From Lepidostoma basale (taxonomy: Eukaryota > Arthropoda > Insecta > Trichoptera > Lepidostomatidae): a stretch of 64,000 bases of DNA. The notes beneath the pieces were generated by a model that saw nothing but the letters and a program-made list of their open reading frames with translations, was not told where the DNA came from and searched no databases. Position 1 is the stretch's first letter; each line of letters starts with the position of its first letter. Below are positions 9,955-19,960 of this stretch, in pieces. The translations under genes were made by a program, and so were the position numbers. Location: NCBI GenBank assembly GCA_022606425.2, contig JAHDVF020001331.1, positions 186,001 to 250,000 of the forward strand, in the 5' to 3' direction.

Positions 9955-10700
9955 TTTTCCTCTGCCAGTTCTATGCTTCGCTTCCATACATTAGGGTTGG
10001 GACCAGAAATCCATTGTGAAGGGCCGTTTTCGCTTTCATTGATAAATTCTTGTTTCCAATAACTATTTTTAAAGCTCCGTTCACTTTGTTACCCGCATCA
10101 ACTCTTCTTTCGACGTCACTATTCGTTCGGCCATCCGCTGTGAACATGCTACCTAAATACACAAATTCACTCACCTGATCCAAATTCTCTTCGTTCACAC
10201 TTATGTTACAAAATATAAATGAACATTTTTAATATTCAAGTTTGCCCTCCATCTGCGTATTTCAGAAATAAAAAAAGGTCTTAAAAGTGTAATATTTTTA
10301 ATGATAAAAATTACCGTGTATAGCGACTTAATGGCCGTGATCAGTTTTGTACTTATTCCATATTCAGACAATATTTTCCACAATTTTTCTCTATTAACGT
10401 AATCATATGCTTTTTGCAAGTCGACAAACGCACAGAAAAGTTTGCGGTTTTTGGCCAGAAATTTTCTGTCAATGTACGAAATCCAAAAATTTGATCCATA
10501 CATCCTCTGCCATTCATAAAGGCACCTTGCACATCCCAAACTTTGTCACTCGTCAATTTTCTTACTCTTTCTATTAAAATTCTGCCATAGACTTTACCAA
10601 CGACACTCAAAAGACTAATAGCTCTGTAGTTTCCACATTCCATACGCGATCCTTTTCCTTTGTACAGGAGCATAATTACTGCTCTCCTCCGACATGACAC
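9955..10700 (-). pseudogene. LINE-A1 reverse transcriptase, inverted part
   Basis: The minus strand begins at 10700 with RT motifs: LYKGKGSRMECGNYRAISLL, GRILIERVRKL, then after a frameshift LFCAFVDLQKAYDYVNREKL (motif A, catalytic Asp). The YADD region is missing, replaced by about 120 bp of AT-rich DNA. It resumes as VNEENLDQVSEFVYLGSMFT, DVERRVDAGNKVNGALK and VPTLMYGSEA. Together with the plus-strand tail at 10695 it looks like one 5'-inverted insertion. Confidence 0.8.
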
Positions 10701-10818
10701 GATGTATGAATGTTGAGGAAGCGAGAGAAATATGTCAGGAAAGAAAAGTGTGGCAGTCCATTATTTCTGCCTACCCCTTCGGAGAGACGGCGTGATGGTT
10801 AGTTAGTTAGTTAGTTTA
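10695..10818 (+). pseudogene. LINE-A1 3' tail
   Basis: Encodes TRCMNVEEAREICQERKVWQ then SIISAYPFGETA and a stop, followed by GGTTAGTTAGTTAGTTAGT. It joins the inverted RT part directly with a few bases of overlap (ACATGACACGATGT). Confidence 0.85.
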
Positions 10819-11280
10819 CAAAAAATTACATTCTTTTACGATATTTCATAAACCATAAATATTTTTAAAAAAAATACTCGCGTCACACAGATTGGCAACC
10901 TCTAAATCGAATGAGAAAACGTTCAGATTAATAAAAAGGTCACCCCACATATTCCGGGTAGTGGTTTCCTAGGCAAAAAAAAATCTTGTGTTTTGAATTT
11001 TTAATTCTGAATGAATAGAAAAGATTACAGCTCTTTTATCTCATCATTTAAAACTAGTTTGTCTCCTTGTTCATCTTACTTTGCATCTCGCGCTGGGAAC
11101 ACGTAGAAATTTCGTTAAATCTCTCAACTGAAAAGCTGATTGCATTATTAAATCGGTTTATAATAATGAAGGGGGACAATAGAAGTTCCTTTATACTTCC
11201 GACAAACGGTTTTGGGATTCCTGGTGTTCATCTTTGAAGTAATACAACAAATTATTCTTCATTTAATATATCTGACAGCC
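10818..11280. other. No gene recognised
   Basis: No reading frame or repeat family was recognised here. Confidence 0.4.
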
Positions 11281-11690
11281 ATGAGGACGGGTGAGGTCTT
11301 CCAGGTGGACGGTGTCCGGGAGGATTTCGTATGCGGCTGTATATGCGAGTCTGTCACCAACCATTCTGACCACATGATCTGTCCAGTATCTTTTTCTGGA
11401 TCCACTCCACCGAACGATATTCTTTGTTTTGCATTTTTTTTATGTCTGTGTTACGGACACGATCTTGGAGAGTTTTTCCAGCAATGGATCTTAGGGATCA
11501 TCTAACATCTCAGATGTTCTTAGCAGACCCATGGTTCGTATATACGTAGTGTCGGACCACGTCTCTACAGCATACGTCATGATAGGTCGCAAGCATATCT
11601 TTTAAATTCTGACCTTGCTTTCAATACGCATGTGTTTGTTCCTCCAGGCCAGATACTTCAAGCACCCTGACACGTTAGAGCCTTCTTTTT
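11280..11690 (-). pseudogene. LINE-C-like fragment
   Basis: The minus strand encodes LRSIAGKTLQDRVRNTDIKK, then EWIQKKILDRSCGQNGW and GHRPPGRP, with an upstream piece (LATYHDVCC) reminiscent of the LINE region before that motif. Several stops. Confidence 0.7.
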
Positions 11691-11834
11691 CGAATAAATT
11701 TTTGTTATACTTTTATTTATTTATAATATAGGATGTTTTTTTTAGTGGTTTGTAATGACACACTGTGTATGCTATCATCTATGCCGGCATATTTGACTAG
11801 AAATGAAGCATATGGCTATGAAATACAGGCTATT

Positions 11835-12135
11835 TGACGAGAGGTCGTGATAGATTCCGGCTCCGGAGACCTAGACTTGAAAGTACGGAGAAAAGTGTTT
11901 TCTATAAAGGACTTAAAGTTATATAATAAATTGCCAAATTAACTAAGAGATGCCGGTTTTCTCGCGATCTTTCGTCAAAAATGCTTTAAATATGTTTTAA
12001 ATGCAAACGTTTAATATTTTTGATGTTCTCATTTGTGCTTTTTATATTGTTTATCTAAGGTTGTATTATAAGTTGTAAAATATTGTCTTTAATAATTTTA
12101 TTAAAAGAAAATTACATAAATAAATAACTCATTGC
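11835..12135 (+). pseudogene. LINE-J 3' end
   Basis: Encodes KSVFYKGLKLYNKLPN, a stop, then LRDAGFLAIFRQKCFKYVLN, the typical last ~50 residues of CR1/Jockey-type LINEs. A 3' UTR follows, with ATAAATAAATAA at about 12115-12126. It is followed directly by the target duplication of LINE-B. Confidence 0.65.
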
Positions 12136-12152
12136 TCGAGCGGTCCAATCAC

Positions 12153-12736
12153 ACAATCATAATCCTTCCAAGGGTAAAAACTTTCAAGTATCTGGGATCG
12201 GTCATATCAGAATATGGATCAATTGAAGCGGACATAACCAACCGAACAATATCTGGATGGAATAAATGGCGAACTTTGACTGGAATTCTGTGCGATTCGA
12301 AAATACCAATAAGGACAAAGGACAAGATTTAAAAACAGCTGTCTGACCGGCATTACTATACGGAAGCGAAGTATGGTCAGCTAAAAAGATACACGAACAA
12401 AAACTCCATACATTGAAAGACAAGGTTCGCAACGAATACGTGAGGGGAAGTTTCAAAGTAGCCCCTTTAAAACAAAAGTTGTCAGAAACAAGGCTCCGAT
12501 GGTATAGTCACGCGATGAGGAGACCTCACGACCATGTAGTGAAAAAGTGTCTTTCTGTGACTAGTAGGAGAGGGAGAGGAATACCTCAAAATACCTGGCT
12601 GACGAATGTGCAGAGGGATATGAAGGCCCTAGGCCCTAAGGAGGAAGCTGCTTACGAAAGAAGTACCTGGCACCAAATGATAAGAAAAGCCGACCCCGAG
12701 TAACGGGAAGAGGCGAGGGTAAAGAAAGAAGAGTGT
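12153..12736 (+). pseudogene. LINE-B (RTE/BovB-like) 3' end with 17-bp TSD
   Basis: Encodes PRVKTFKYLGSVISEYGSIE, NRTISGWNKWRTLTGILCDS, frameshifts, then VRNEYVRGSFKVAPLKQKLS, ETRLRWYSHAMRRPHDHV, RRGRGIPQNTWLTNVQRDM and MIRKADPE with a stop. The order and the RRPDxxP/RADP signature are those of RTE-BovB C-termini. Perfect direct repeats TCGAGCGGTCCAATCAC lie at 12136-12152 and 12737-12753. Confidence 0.85.
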
Positions 12737-12917
12737 TCGAGCGGTCCAATCACCTACATCGAAGAGGACCTGGTTCGACTATCCAGAAGCGCAGTCCCGC
12801 TGACGGACTTCTATACCAGCGATATATGGCGATATATAAAGTAATACCTTTGACATGAGGAAGAATACTAAGAATATAAAGATTTGAGAAATAACCGATT
12901 AGAAAGGGTTGACTTAC

Positions 12918-13066
12918 CTCCATGCTTCCGTTCCAGGGTAGGCCGTAGTGCATCCCAACCCCTGAGGGATCGTGATGTCCCCCGGCGCCCATGTGTTCGG
13001 CCATCACAGACATCCAGTGCACGAGTCCCTGCGTGGGGTTCTGTCCCACCACACCCCCTGAAGATC
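12918..13066 (-). CDS. Host gene exon 3 (putative transcription factor)
   Basis: The minus-strand acceptor TTTGTGTTATTCAG precedes G-A-TCT at 13066, and the donor GAG|GTAAGT ends it at 12918. It is 149 bp, entered in phase 1 and left in phase 0. It encodes about 50 residues including VGQNPTQGLVHWMSVMAEHM, then a Gly/His-rich run and GMHYGLPWNGSME. The frame continues exactly from exon 2. Gly/His/Met-rich composition and high GC set it apart from the repeats. The next exon must lie left of 12918, but I found none in this window. The family is not recognised; a homeobox-type regulator is a guess. Confidence 0.7.
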
Positions 13067-13139
13067 CTGAATAACACAAATTAAGAAATTGTGAAAGCGA
13101 ATCAAGAGTTACGTAACACGCGACTCACGGAAATTCACA

Positions 13140-13380
13140 GATATGTACAAAACGCTTGGCTCCTGGTTTAGGGACCTGTTTTCAATCCTGGATATGAGCC
13201 GGCTCTATCTTTCTAATACAGTAAAACCTCGATATAACGGACTAATTAAGGGGAGGGGGTATCCGTTAAAGTCGAAAGTCAGTTATATAAAATTAGGTTT
13301 AAAAATGAAGCATGGAACTGGCAAAAGAATGATGAAATTAGACGAATGTGTAATATCCTGCTCTCATCCTTCTTCTGCCA
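13140..13380. other. Intron sequence, no feature
   Basis: Intron 2 of the host gene. TAAAACCTCGATATAACGGA is a short patch of the kind seen in dispersed animal repeats; I could not extend it. Confidence 0.3.
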
Positions 13381-13690
13381 GTTGATGAGGTCCCTAAGAC
13401 GTATTTGCGGTAGAACTATGTACAAAAAATTTCAAATGCTGATATAAGAAAGAAATGTAGAGCGGAAGAAGGTATTATGAAAGGATCACTTCGTTGGTTC
13501 GGGTATATGAAGCGCGTGGATGGAGAAAGAATGAAGAAAGAATGAGAAAGAAAACATGGCATAACCAAATTAATCAAATTTTAAAGGTTGGTCATATTAG
13601 AAGTCGGAAGAATCAACGTGCGTGTATGACTCGCAGTAATGCGGTACATTCTCTCTGCCTACCCCTTCGGGGAAACGGCGTGATGGTTTT
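13380..13690 (+). pseudogene. LINE-A2 in intron 2 of the host gene
   Basis: Antisense to the host gene. It has LMRSLRRICGRTMYKK, then ADIRKKCRAEEGIMKGSLRW, GHIRSRKNQRACMTR and the 3' signature CCCCTTCGGGGAAACGGCGT with a T-rich tail. Two internal deletions. Confidence 0.75.
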
Positions 13691-13864
13691 TTTGTAGATT
13701 TTTTTTTACATAATTGCAATAAAATAATTTACATTTTCGACATACGTAAAACTCAAATTACGTATAGATTTAGAGAGCGCACTACTCACGTAACTCGAGG
13801 GATTATCAGTATATGGGGGGTTAATTTTGAAATCATTTAAATAAAGGTTTAATATATAACGAAC

Positions 13865-14006
13865 CTGGTGGAAGTCCCGGGGCGCCTTGGCCATCTGATC
13901 CAGGGGACTGGGAATCGGCGGCGCCGCCCTGCGCCCCGCCGCCCCCGCCCCCGCCGCCGCCCACGCCACCCCCACTCCAGACAAACGCGGAAGACGTCGA
14001 GGACTT
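13865..14006 (-). CDS. Host gene exon 2 (Gly-rich)
   Basis: The minus-strand acceptor CCGTTTTCTTCCAG precedes AAG at 14006, and the donor CCACCAG|GTTCGT ends it at 13865. It is 142 bp, entered in phase 0 and left in phase 1. In that phase it is open: KSSTSSAFVWSGGG, a run of Gly, then AQGGAADSQSPGSDGQ and GAPGLPP. The other two frames (one of them Arg/Ala/Pro-rich) do not join exon 1 or exon 3 in phase. A low-complexity, disordered linker is likely. Confidence 0.75.
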
Positions 14007-14134
14007 CTGGAAGAAAACGGCACAAGTTAGACTAAGGGTGCACTCAATATCAATAAAAAAACAGTCGCATAAAATTTATTCTTAAAGATAAGTTGATGCA
14101 TATGTATAGTATATCTGGGACACATGGTAGAACT

Positions 14135-14285
14135 TGACAGAGATAATCAAGAAGCTGAAAAGGAAAGTAGGCGAGACTTCGCAATGGCTGCTTTCGGTAA
14201 ACTGACCTATAGTCAAGTCCAAAAGATTCGCGAACCACCTGAAAAAAATAGATGATCACAAGGAAGATGGTCTTTGACAGCAAAA
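14135..14285 (+). pseudogene. LINE-D fragment (post-RT region)
   Basis: Encodes EAEKESRRDFAMAAFGKL followed by TYSQVQKIREPPEKNR, corresponding to the RRIRLSWAAFGKL.....IP..LK region just after reverse transcriptase. It lies in intron 1 of the host gene, antisense to it. Confidence 0.55.
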
Positions 14286-14332
14286 ACTAACTAACTAACC
14301 ATCAAGCCGTTTCCCCGAAGGTAGACAGAAAG
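14286..14332 (-). repeat. LINE-A/SINE-S tail stub
   Basis: AACTAACTAACTAACCATCA then AGCCGTTTCCCCGAAGG: the last ~45 bp of the shared tail, inserted between two LINE-D pieces. Confidence 0.65.
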
Positions 14333-14334
14333 AA

Positions 14335-14450
14335 TGACATCAAACAAGTGGCAAAAGGTTCATAGCACAGAATGGCGAAGAATAGAGAGTTGTGGAAGTC
14401 GGGAAGGGAGGCCTATGTCCATTACTGGACTAAAATAGCTAGCTAAAATT
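14335..14450 (+). pseudogene. LINE-D 3' end
   Basis: Encodes AKNRELWKSGREAYVHYWTK, the last residues of LINE-D (compare RALGEAYVQQWTD). It may continue the 14135 fragment after a deletion, with the tail stub inserted between. Confidence 0.6.
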
Positions 14451-14599
14451 AGCTTATAACATTATCTATCTTACCCCAACCAAACAAGTACACAGACAAA
14501 CAAAACAAATGGACATATCAGACCTGACCAAATTTGAGACCTAGAAAACTTTACACAGAGTGACCATGGAAGAGACAACACACAGCAGCTACAAATTAA

Positions 14600-14800
14600 C
14601 TAAAAATTCAGACGTACACAGACAATGGACCAGGAACTGTGACATATATCACTTACCGAATGCACGAACTAACACAGGACAATCAAGGATATTGAACAAT
14701 GGACTGAATTTTTACAATTAACTACCAAAAGACACAAGGAGTCTCACTACAAATCAATTTAAAATATACCTGAAACATTATATAATTACAAGTAAGATCT
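14600..14800 (+). pseudogene. LINE-J 3' end
   Basis: Encodes NARTNTGQSRILNNGLNFYN, a stop, LPKDTRSLTTNQFKIYLKHYI. The N.R....G..I...G...YN.LP....S...FK..LK.Y pattern is that of CR1/Jockey C-termini. It lies in host intron 1. Confidence 0.65.
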
Positions 14801-14916
14801 AAAAATGTATCCATATAACCCAATTGGGTTCTTGAAAACATAAATTTAAAGAAAAGGATGATGAAGGAGCAGAAACTAATAAAATAAGAGAAAATGTAGT
14901 CTTTAATCAATTATAC

Positions 14917-15585
14917 CTCATCAAGAGGTGATTCCGATCTCTCACAGTTTTCGTCGTCAGAATTACTGAAGATGAACCCAGCTGGATTCCTGCTACCGGT
15001 GGAAAATAGCATGTTTCTAGGGTACACCTGGAATCCAGCTGCTGGTATATCGGCATCAGCTGTGACTCTCTCCCGTTTCCCGAAGCTGGCGAAGAAGTTC
15101 TTGTACAACTGTGCCGGCAGCAAGAACGGGGGTCTTGAACTAGCCCCTGGATAGTTGCAGCTTTGGAATATCTCTTCTGTTAGATCCCTCTTTGGCTTCC
15201 TTCCTCCGAATCCAAACTCGAGGGGAAACTCCTTCTTGACTATCTCGTGTGCCGGTTGGAACATTGATGCTATTGTCTGATTGTTGCCTCTGACGACGTC
15301 ATCGTTGTTCATGGACCTTTCTTCAGGCACCAAACTAGGGTGATCGTTTTCTAGATCGCTGTCGTTGACCGTGTCCAGCGAGTTTGAAATGCTGGTACCG
15401 CAACTGTTCTGATCATCGTCCATCGATTCCCGCTGTTTGACTGTCTGTAGATTCATCTTGAATCCTGCAGATTTCTCCTTGAAGACTTGTGGGATATTTT
15501 TTGGGTGATCTCTGTCTTGAATTGTGGATCTGTTCAGGGTAGCAGGAAAATGCATCGATGCTGCTTCTGACAGAGTGAGAAACAT
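14917..15585 (-). CDS. Host gene exon 1 (N-terminus)
   Basis: Start ATG at 15585 (MFLTLSEAASMHFPATL); an in-frame upstream ATG at 15642 would add 19 Lys/Ile-rich residues from AT-rich DNA and is less likely. It is 669 bp, 223 codons, ending in ...SESPLDE at the donor GAG|GTATAA, phase 0. It has two acidic Ser/Asn/Asp-rich stretches (about residues 55-95 and 205-223), a basic GRKPKRDLTEEIFQSCNYPG patch (about residues 130-150), and an aromatic PAQLYKNFFASFGKRE motif (about residues 162-177). Codon use is mixed and GC-richer than the flanks. No signal peptide, membrane span or enzyme motif. Consistent with a nuclear regulator, but not identified. Confidence 0.75.
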
Positions 15586-15955
15586 GAGAATTTCACCCTT
15601 TTGTTTTAATATGAAATTATCAATAATTAAAAATTTTGGCACCGTTCTAATATTTATTATCTTTATACTTCTAGTTGTTACTTTTATATTTAATACAAGA
15701 ATACTTTTAAAGCATATATTTATTACTTAAGTTATTGAGGAAAATAGTTATATCTTAAGACTATTTAGGTATTTTAGGAACTTTCGTTGAAGATTGGATT
15801 TTTTTTTCACTTTTTGTTCTTTTTTCAAATCACTTCATTTTTTTTTGCTTGTTAACATAAACAAAAGTCAGTGCTGATTCTGTCAATAAAATATATTTAT
15901 TTAAATGCCGTGTGCGCGTTTTATTCAAAATTAAAATAATTTTTAAATGTTTTTC
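15586..15955. other. Upstream of the host start codon
   Basis: AT-rich. May hold the 5' UTR or an intron of the minus-strand gene. No convincing TATA box or initiator could be singled out. Confidence 0.3.
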
Positions 15956-16220
15956 AAATTTAATTAACTTGGCGTTAACACTGTGGAATTCAAATCAAAT
16001 CAAATCAAATCAAATCAAATCAGTTTATTTTCTCAAAAGACATTACAAACATTTTTTATAGTTTAAGGCATCTATTGAGAACAGGTAAAACATAAGGAAT
16101 ATATAATACCAGGAACGCATGAGAGATGGTTCCATATTGACCGCATGAGAGATGGATGGAATTCCATAATGACGAATTATTTATGAATTAAAATACTGTT
16201 TTTTCCACTTACGAGTTTAT
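15955..16220. repeat. HH4 fragment split by LINE-G
   Basis: AATTAACTTGGCGTTAACAC then TGTGGAATTC on the left and CCATAATGACGAATTA on the right are continuous in other HH4 copies (AACACTGTGGAATTCCATAG). The interruption is the LINE-G tail described next. Confidence 0.6.
15990..16148 (-). pseudogene. LINE-G 3' UTR insertion
   Basis: Minus-strand copy consisting of a (CAAAT)n tail (15990-16020), AGTTTATTTTCTCAAAAGAC, and the UTR down to GCATGAGAGATGGTTCC, as at 5390-5510. TGGAATTC precedes it and recurs after it, an 8-bp target-site duplication. Confidence 0.75.
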
Positions 16221-16224
16221 TTTA

Positions 16225-16700
16225 ACTAATTAACTAACTAACCATCACGCCGTCTCTCCGAAGGAGTAGGCAGAACGAATGGACTGCCACACCTTTCTTT
16301 CCTGACATATTTCTCTCGCTTCCTCAACATTCATACATCGTGTCATGCACGCGCGTCGATTTATCTGACTCATCACGTGGCCGACATTCAATGTTGATTT
16401 ATTTGATCGTGACACGTTTTTCTCGGTCTTCCTCTATTTCCAGTTCCATTTACATCGTTTACATATAATTTTTTTACCATTCTTTCTTCATTCATTCTTT
16501 CCATGTGTCCAAACCATCTTAATGATCCTTTCATTATTTTGTTCATAACACCATCATTCGCACCGCATTCACTTCTTATATTTTCATTCGACACTCTATC
16601 ATACACAGAGTATCCACACATTCGTCTAAGAGATCTCATTTCTACTGCATTAATTATACTTTCATCCTTCTTTTGCCAGTTCCATGCTTCGCCTCCATTT
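16225..16700 (-). pseudogene. LINE-A1 fragment
   Basis: Minus strand: WRRSMELAKEG, NAVEMRSLRRMCGYSVYDRV, ECGANDGVMNKIMKGSLRWF, MNEERMVKKLYVNDVNGTGN, RGRPRKTCHDQI, then the 3' signature with TTCG loop and GTTAGTTAG tail at 16225. One in-frame stop after HDQINQH (about 16388). Confidence 0.85.
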
Positions 16701-16905
16701 ATAAGAGATTATTTTTCTCGACATATTTCGAATTCTTACACCTTCATCATCGGGAGAACAATATAAACCGAACATTCAAAACGTATCGAGAAAAATAAAC
16801 ACAAGGGAGAAAAAAACTCATTCATAAAATTAACCAATAAAATAGTTAATCATTTTTACAAAATGTTTTTAAAATTTGTATATGATATATTAAAAAAAAA
16901 ATGCA
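16700..16905. other. No feature recognised
   Basis: AT-rich spacer without a recognised repeat. Confidence 0.4.
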
Positions 16906-17050
16906 TTTTTGACAGGTTTTATTACATTTTATGGGAATGAAATTTTTTGCCTTACTAAGGTAATATCAAATATTTGATATTGCCTAAGCAAAGCCAATCA
17001 TATCACTCCCTAAAAACACGATATCATACAAGTTCTAGAAAACGTACATG
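16905..17050. repeat. HH3 palindromic repeat, decayed
   Basis: Left arm TTATTACATTTTATGGGAATGA and right arm TCATATCACTCCC.AAAA pair around TATCAAATATTTGATATTGCC. The core TTTTTTGCC has lost the usual TTTCGCCC. Confidence 0.6.
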
Positions 17051-17064
17051 TTTTTAATATTGAA

Positions 17065-17130
17065 TATTAACTAACAATCACGCCATCTCTGCCGACTATC
17101 ACACGGTTATTTCTTGACATACTTTTGTCA
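17065..17130 (-). repeat. LINE-A tail stub
   Basis: TTAACTAACAATCACGCCAT then CACGGTTATTTCTTGACATA: a short, deleted copy of the 3' tail. Confidence 0.5.
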
Positions 17131-17149
17131 ATATTTAAATTCAGTAAAT

Positions 17150-17770
17150 TTTACGTAAATTTGGAGATATTTCGTGTATAAATGAACTGTTTAGCTCAAT
17201 TTGATTGTTGCCGCACTTTATAATAGTTAATTGTGACACGTAATACGTTTTAACTATTTTGATGTTTAAATTATACAAGTTTTTTCGTTTTTATAAACAA
17301 TTTTTAAAGGTATAAAAATATCATTTTTCATTTGTTCCAATGACAATTTGAATAATTTCTTCGATAATATTTTTAAATTCTTGCTCGTGTCGGATTGTTT
17401 TAACTGCCTAATTACAGTCAATTAAAAAAACACAGTAGATACGTGGAATATAAATTAAATAAACACAAAAGTCTGGATCGTCCAGCTGACAATATGTGCA
17501 CTATCTAAAAGAACATAACGTGTTAAATTATTTTTATTTTGTTATTTTATTTTCTATCATTGTATTTTATATTATTTGTTTTAGATTTATTTTATGGATG
17601 TCGAATGGGAGATGCCTATTGGTGGCGATGAGGTTCGCAACCCATTACACCGCGTCTCTCGTGGGGGCGAAAAGAGAAGGATGGAGTGCCGCATCGGTCA
17701 AAGGGTGGCAGTCCATTCGTTCTGCCTACAATTTCGGGGAGACGGTGTGATGGTTAGTTTGTTAGAAAAT
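17150..17770 (+). mobile_element. SINE-S copy
   Basis: Runs from AATTTGGAGATATTTCGTGT through TTGTTGCCGCACTT, GTGACACGTAATACG and TTGTTCCAATGACAATTTGA to the GC-rich core (GGCGATGAGGTTCGCAACCC, ACCGCGTCTC) and the shared tail GGGGAGACGGTGTGATGGTT. It lacks the first ~40 bp and part of the internal duplication. Confidence 0.8.
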
Positions 17771-17804
17771 TATTTTAATATTATATTTTTATGCATATAA
17801 AGGA

Positions 17805-17930
17805 GTCAGTTAATCGCAGTGTCACCAGTCTGTCGATGCCAGCGAACCTGGCGACACCCGTCGAAATAATGACAATAGTGGAAGTATTTTAAAAACATTG
17901 TTTTATTTAATTATTATTAATAAAAATAGT
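17805..17930 (+). repeat. HH2 hairpin repeat
   Basis: Plus strand: CAGTGTCACCAGTCTGTCGA, TGCCAGCGAACCTGGC (stem II GCCAG/CTGGC), then GACACCCGTC, where GAAACCGGTC is expected. The flank TAGTGGAAGTA.TTTAAAAACATTGTTTTATT is that of the family. Confidence 0.6.
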
Positions 17931-18149
17931 TTTTTGTTTAAATTTAAAAAAAATCATGCAATGAAGGGTTACGATAATCATCATTACGTCAAATCTGAAA
18001 GCCGGTAATACGTATAATTAAGCTAAATGTCATTCATCATCATGTTCACTAGTTGGATAAATGCAGTGATATCACATCATACTCATTGTTAAAATGCACT
18101 GCACTATTCACTGGTGCACTCGTGATACGTTGCATTTAAACAAGGCCAC

Positions 18150-18570
18150 CAAAAATTGGGGTTCTACAAAGAAATTAAATAAAAACAAATGGGGGACAGG
18201 TACGATCATGTCCATAGAATGGACACTACCAGACTCCCCTATATTACCCAAGGAAAACGCCCACACGGTGGTCAGAGGAAACGCTTTAAGGATTCCCTTG
18301 ACTCCCCTGATTGCTGGGAAAATACTGCAGAAGACAGTTCTAGGTGGAGAACAACAGTACATAAAGCCACACAAGACTTTGAAGCACAGCACAGAGACGA
18401 CGTCGCAGAGAGAGGAGAGACCACTGGGAGACGGTGGAGGAGACATGAGACACCAGTGGGAGACGTTGAGTCCATTACAACTGCCTTCTCCTGCCCCAGA
18501 TGCTCCAGAATTTGTGGGTCCAGGATCGGGCTCTTCAGTCACACGCAGACTCACAACCGCGAATGACAGT
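18150..18570 (+). pseudogene. LINE C-terminus with zinc finger
   Basis: A frame of 125 codons contains RPHGGQRKRFKDSLDSPDCW, then AEDSSRWRTTVHKATQDFEA and CPRCSRICGSRIGLFSHTQTH before a stop. The last part is a C2H2-like knuckle (C-x2-C ... H-x3-H). The KRFKD....W...A.DR..WR...H.G....E layout is known from LINE C-termini in many animals. GC-rich, with a long open frame, so relatively young. Confidence 0.7.
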
Positions 18571-18689
18571 CTTCCTCGGACACGAGGGACAGACGATGAT
18601 GATGGTAAGGGAGGGTCGTGAAGATCAATAGCTTAACACTTGTATACAATAATTGGATTCAAATAACTTGCTGTATACAAGACGTTTTT

Positions 18690-19500
18690 GAAACCTTAAA
18701 TTGGGATGAGAAAGGTATATGGTACACATTTGAGTCATCTTAGTTTTGCGGACGACATCGTGGTCATTAGTGAGGACATAGACGAACTGACTCAAATGAT
18801 TAAAGAGTTGCAGGAAGGATCAAATAAAATAGGCTTAGAAATTAATATAGGAAAAACAAAGATTTTAAGTCCTGAAAATAAAAACTTCACTATCCGCAAG
18901 AGCACCATAGAAAGAGTCAGCGAATACATATACCTGAGACACAAGAATAAATTAAGGAAAGAAAACCAGACAGCGGAAATTTCGAGGCGAATAAGGTTGA
19001 GCTGGGCAGCTTTCGCAAACTAAAACACGTCTTTGAAAACAAAGAAACTCCAATGATTCATGCATATTGCCGGCAATGACTTATGATGGAGACTATGACC
19101 CTCACCAAGAGAAATGTAGAGAGATTAAGAGTCACGCAGCGTTCCATGGAAAGACATATGCTCGCCGTCAGTCTCCGAGATAAAATCATAAATGAGGAGA
19201 TTAGACGCCGAACAAAATAACGGACATCATGGAACGACTAGCGAGACTGAAGTGGCAATGAGCGGGTCATGTGGCGAGACAAAGTGAGGATAGATGGACC
19301 CAGAAAATAATAAGATGGAGACCATGGGAAAATGGGAGAAGTGTCGGCAGGCCGCAAAAAAGGTGGGCCGGCGACATTGCTGCCGTGAAGGGGAAAATGT
19401 GGCTCCAGCTGGCAGAAAATAGAGACGAGTGGAAAGGAAAGGAAGAGGCTAATGTCCAGCAGTGGACCGATGAAGGCTGACGAAGAAGAAAAAGATACAA
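18690..19500 (+). pseudogene. LINE-D with reverse transcriptase FADD motif
   Basis: Open from 18706: YGTHLSHLSFADDIVVISED (catalytic F-A-D-D), IGLEINIGKTKILS, ISRRIRLSWAAFAN and a stop. After a damaged stretch (19060-19250, with the SLRDKI.NEEIRRRTK region) it resumes as VARQSEDRWTQKIIRWRPW, GRSVGRPQKRWAGDIAAVKG and NVQQWTDEG with a stop. It is the longest LINE-D copy here and spans RT motif C to the 3' end. Confidence 0.8.
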
Positions 19501-19960
19501 ACGTGGAAAGCAACGCATCAAACGTTGCATTCCAGGAACCAGCGAAAATTTTACACTTTGCTGCAAACTATTCCCTTGGATTTAAACTAGCCATGACACT
19601 ACAACGGAAATATCGCGAGAATTCAAGATACACGCGTATATAATTGAATGAAAATTATTCATTAACGCGATGGCTTATCTTCCTTGGAAAATCTCTTTGC
19701 GGAATGTGGACACCAGGAATTTTGCAGTTTGTCCGTTTTTCCGGCCATTTCATCAAGTACCTAACTATTGCTTTAACTGCAACATTAACAGTGTCAACAC
19801 CCGTGATAAAATCTCTGATGAAGATATCTTAATTGAAGGAAATTATGATGTTCATATGTGAAGAATGACGTGCCTATTTGTTTCTGATACTATTTGAAAT
19901 ATGTTAACATTACTTTCGTATGAAGCACTTAATTTGTAGGGTGGCATCAATAAATATAAT
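19500..19960. other. Unique sequence, no feature assigned
   Basis: Short plus-strand frames overlap here (19452-19861) but share no motif with known families. Base composition is less AT-biased than its surroundings, and no repeat from this window matches. Confidence 0.3.

Noticed and set aside
12868..13077. A second minus-strand frame over exon 3 (69 codons).
   Set aside because: It is out of phase with exon 2 and crosses the GTAAGT donor.
13706..14023. A 105-codon Arg/Ala/Pro-rich minus-strand frame across exon 2.
   Set aside because: It runs through both splice sites and is out of phase with exons 1 and 3; the Gly-rich frame joins both.
18108..18554. A 148-codon minus-strand frame overlapping the zinc-finger LINE end.
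   Set aside because: It is the shadow of the GC-rich plus-strand frame, which has recognisable LINE motifs.
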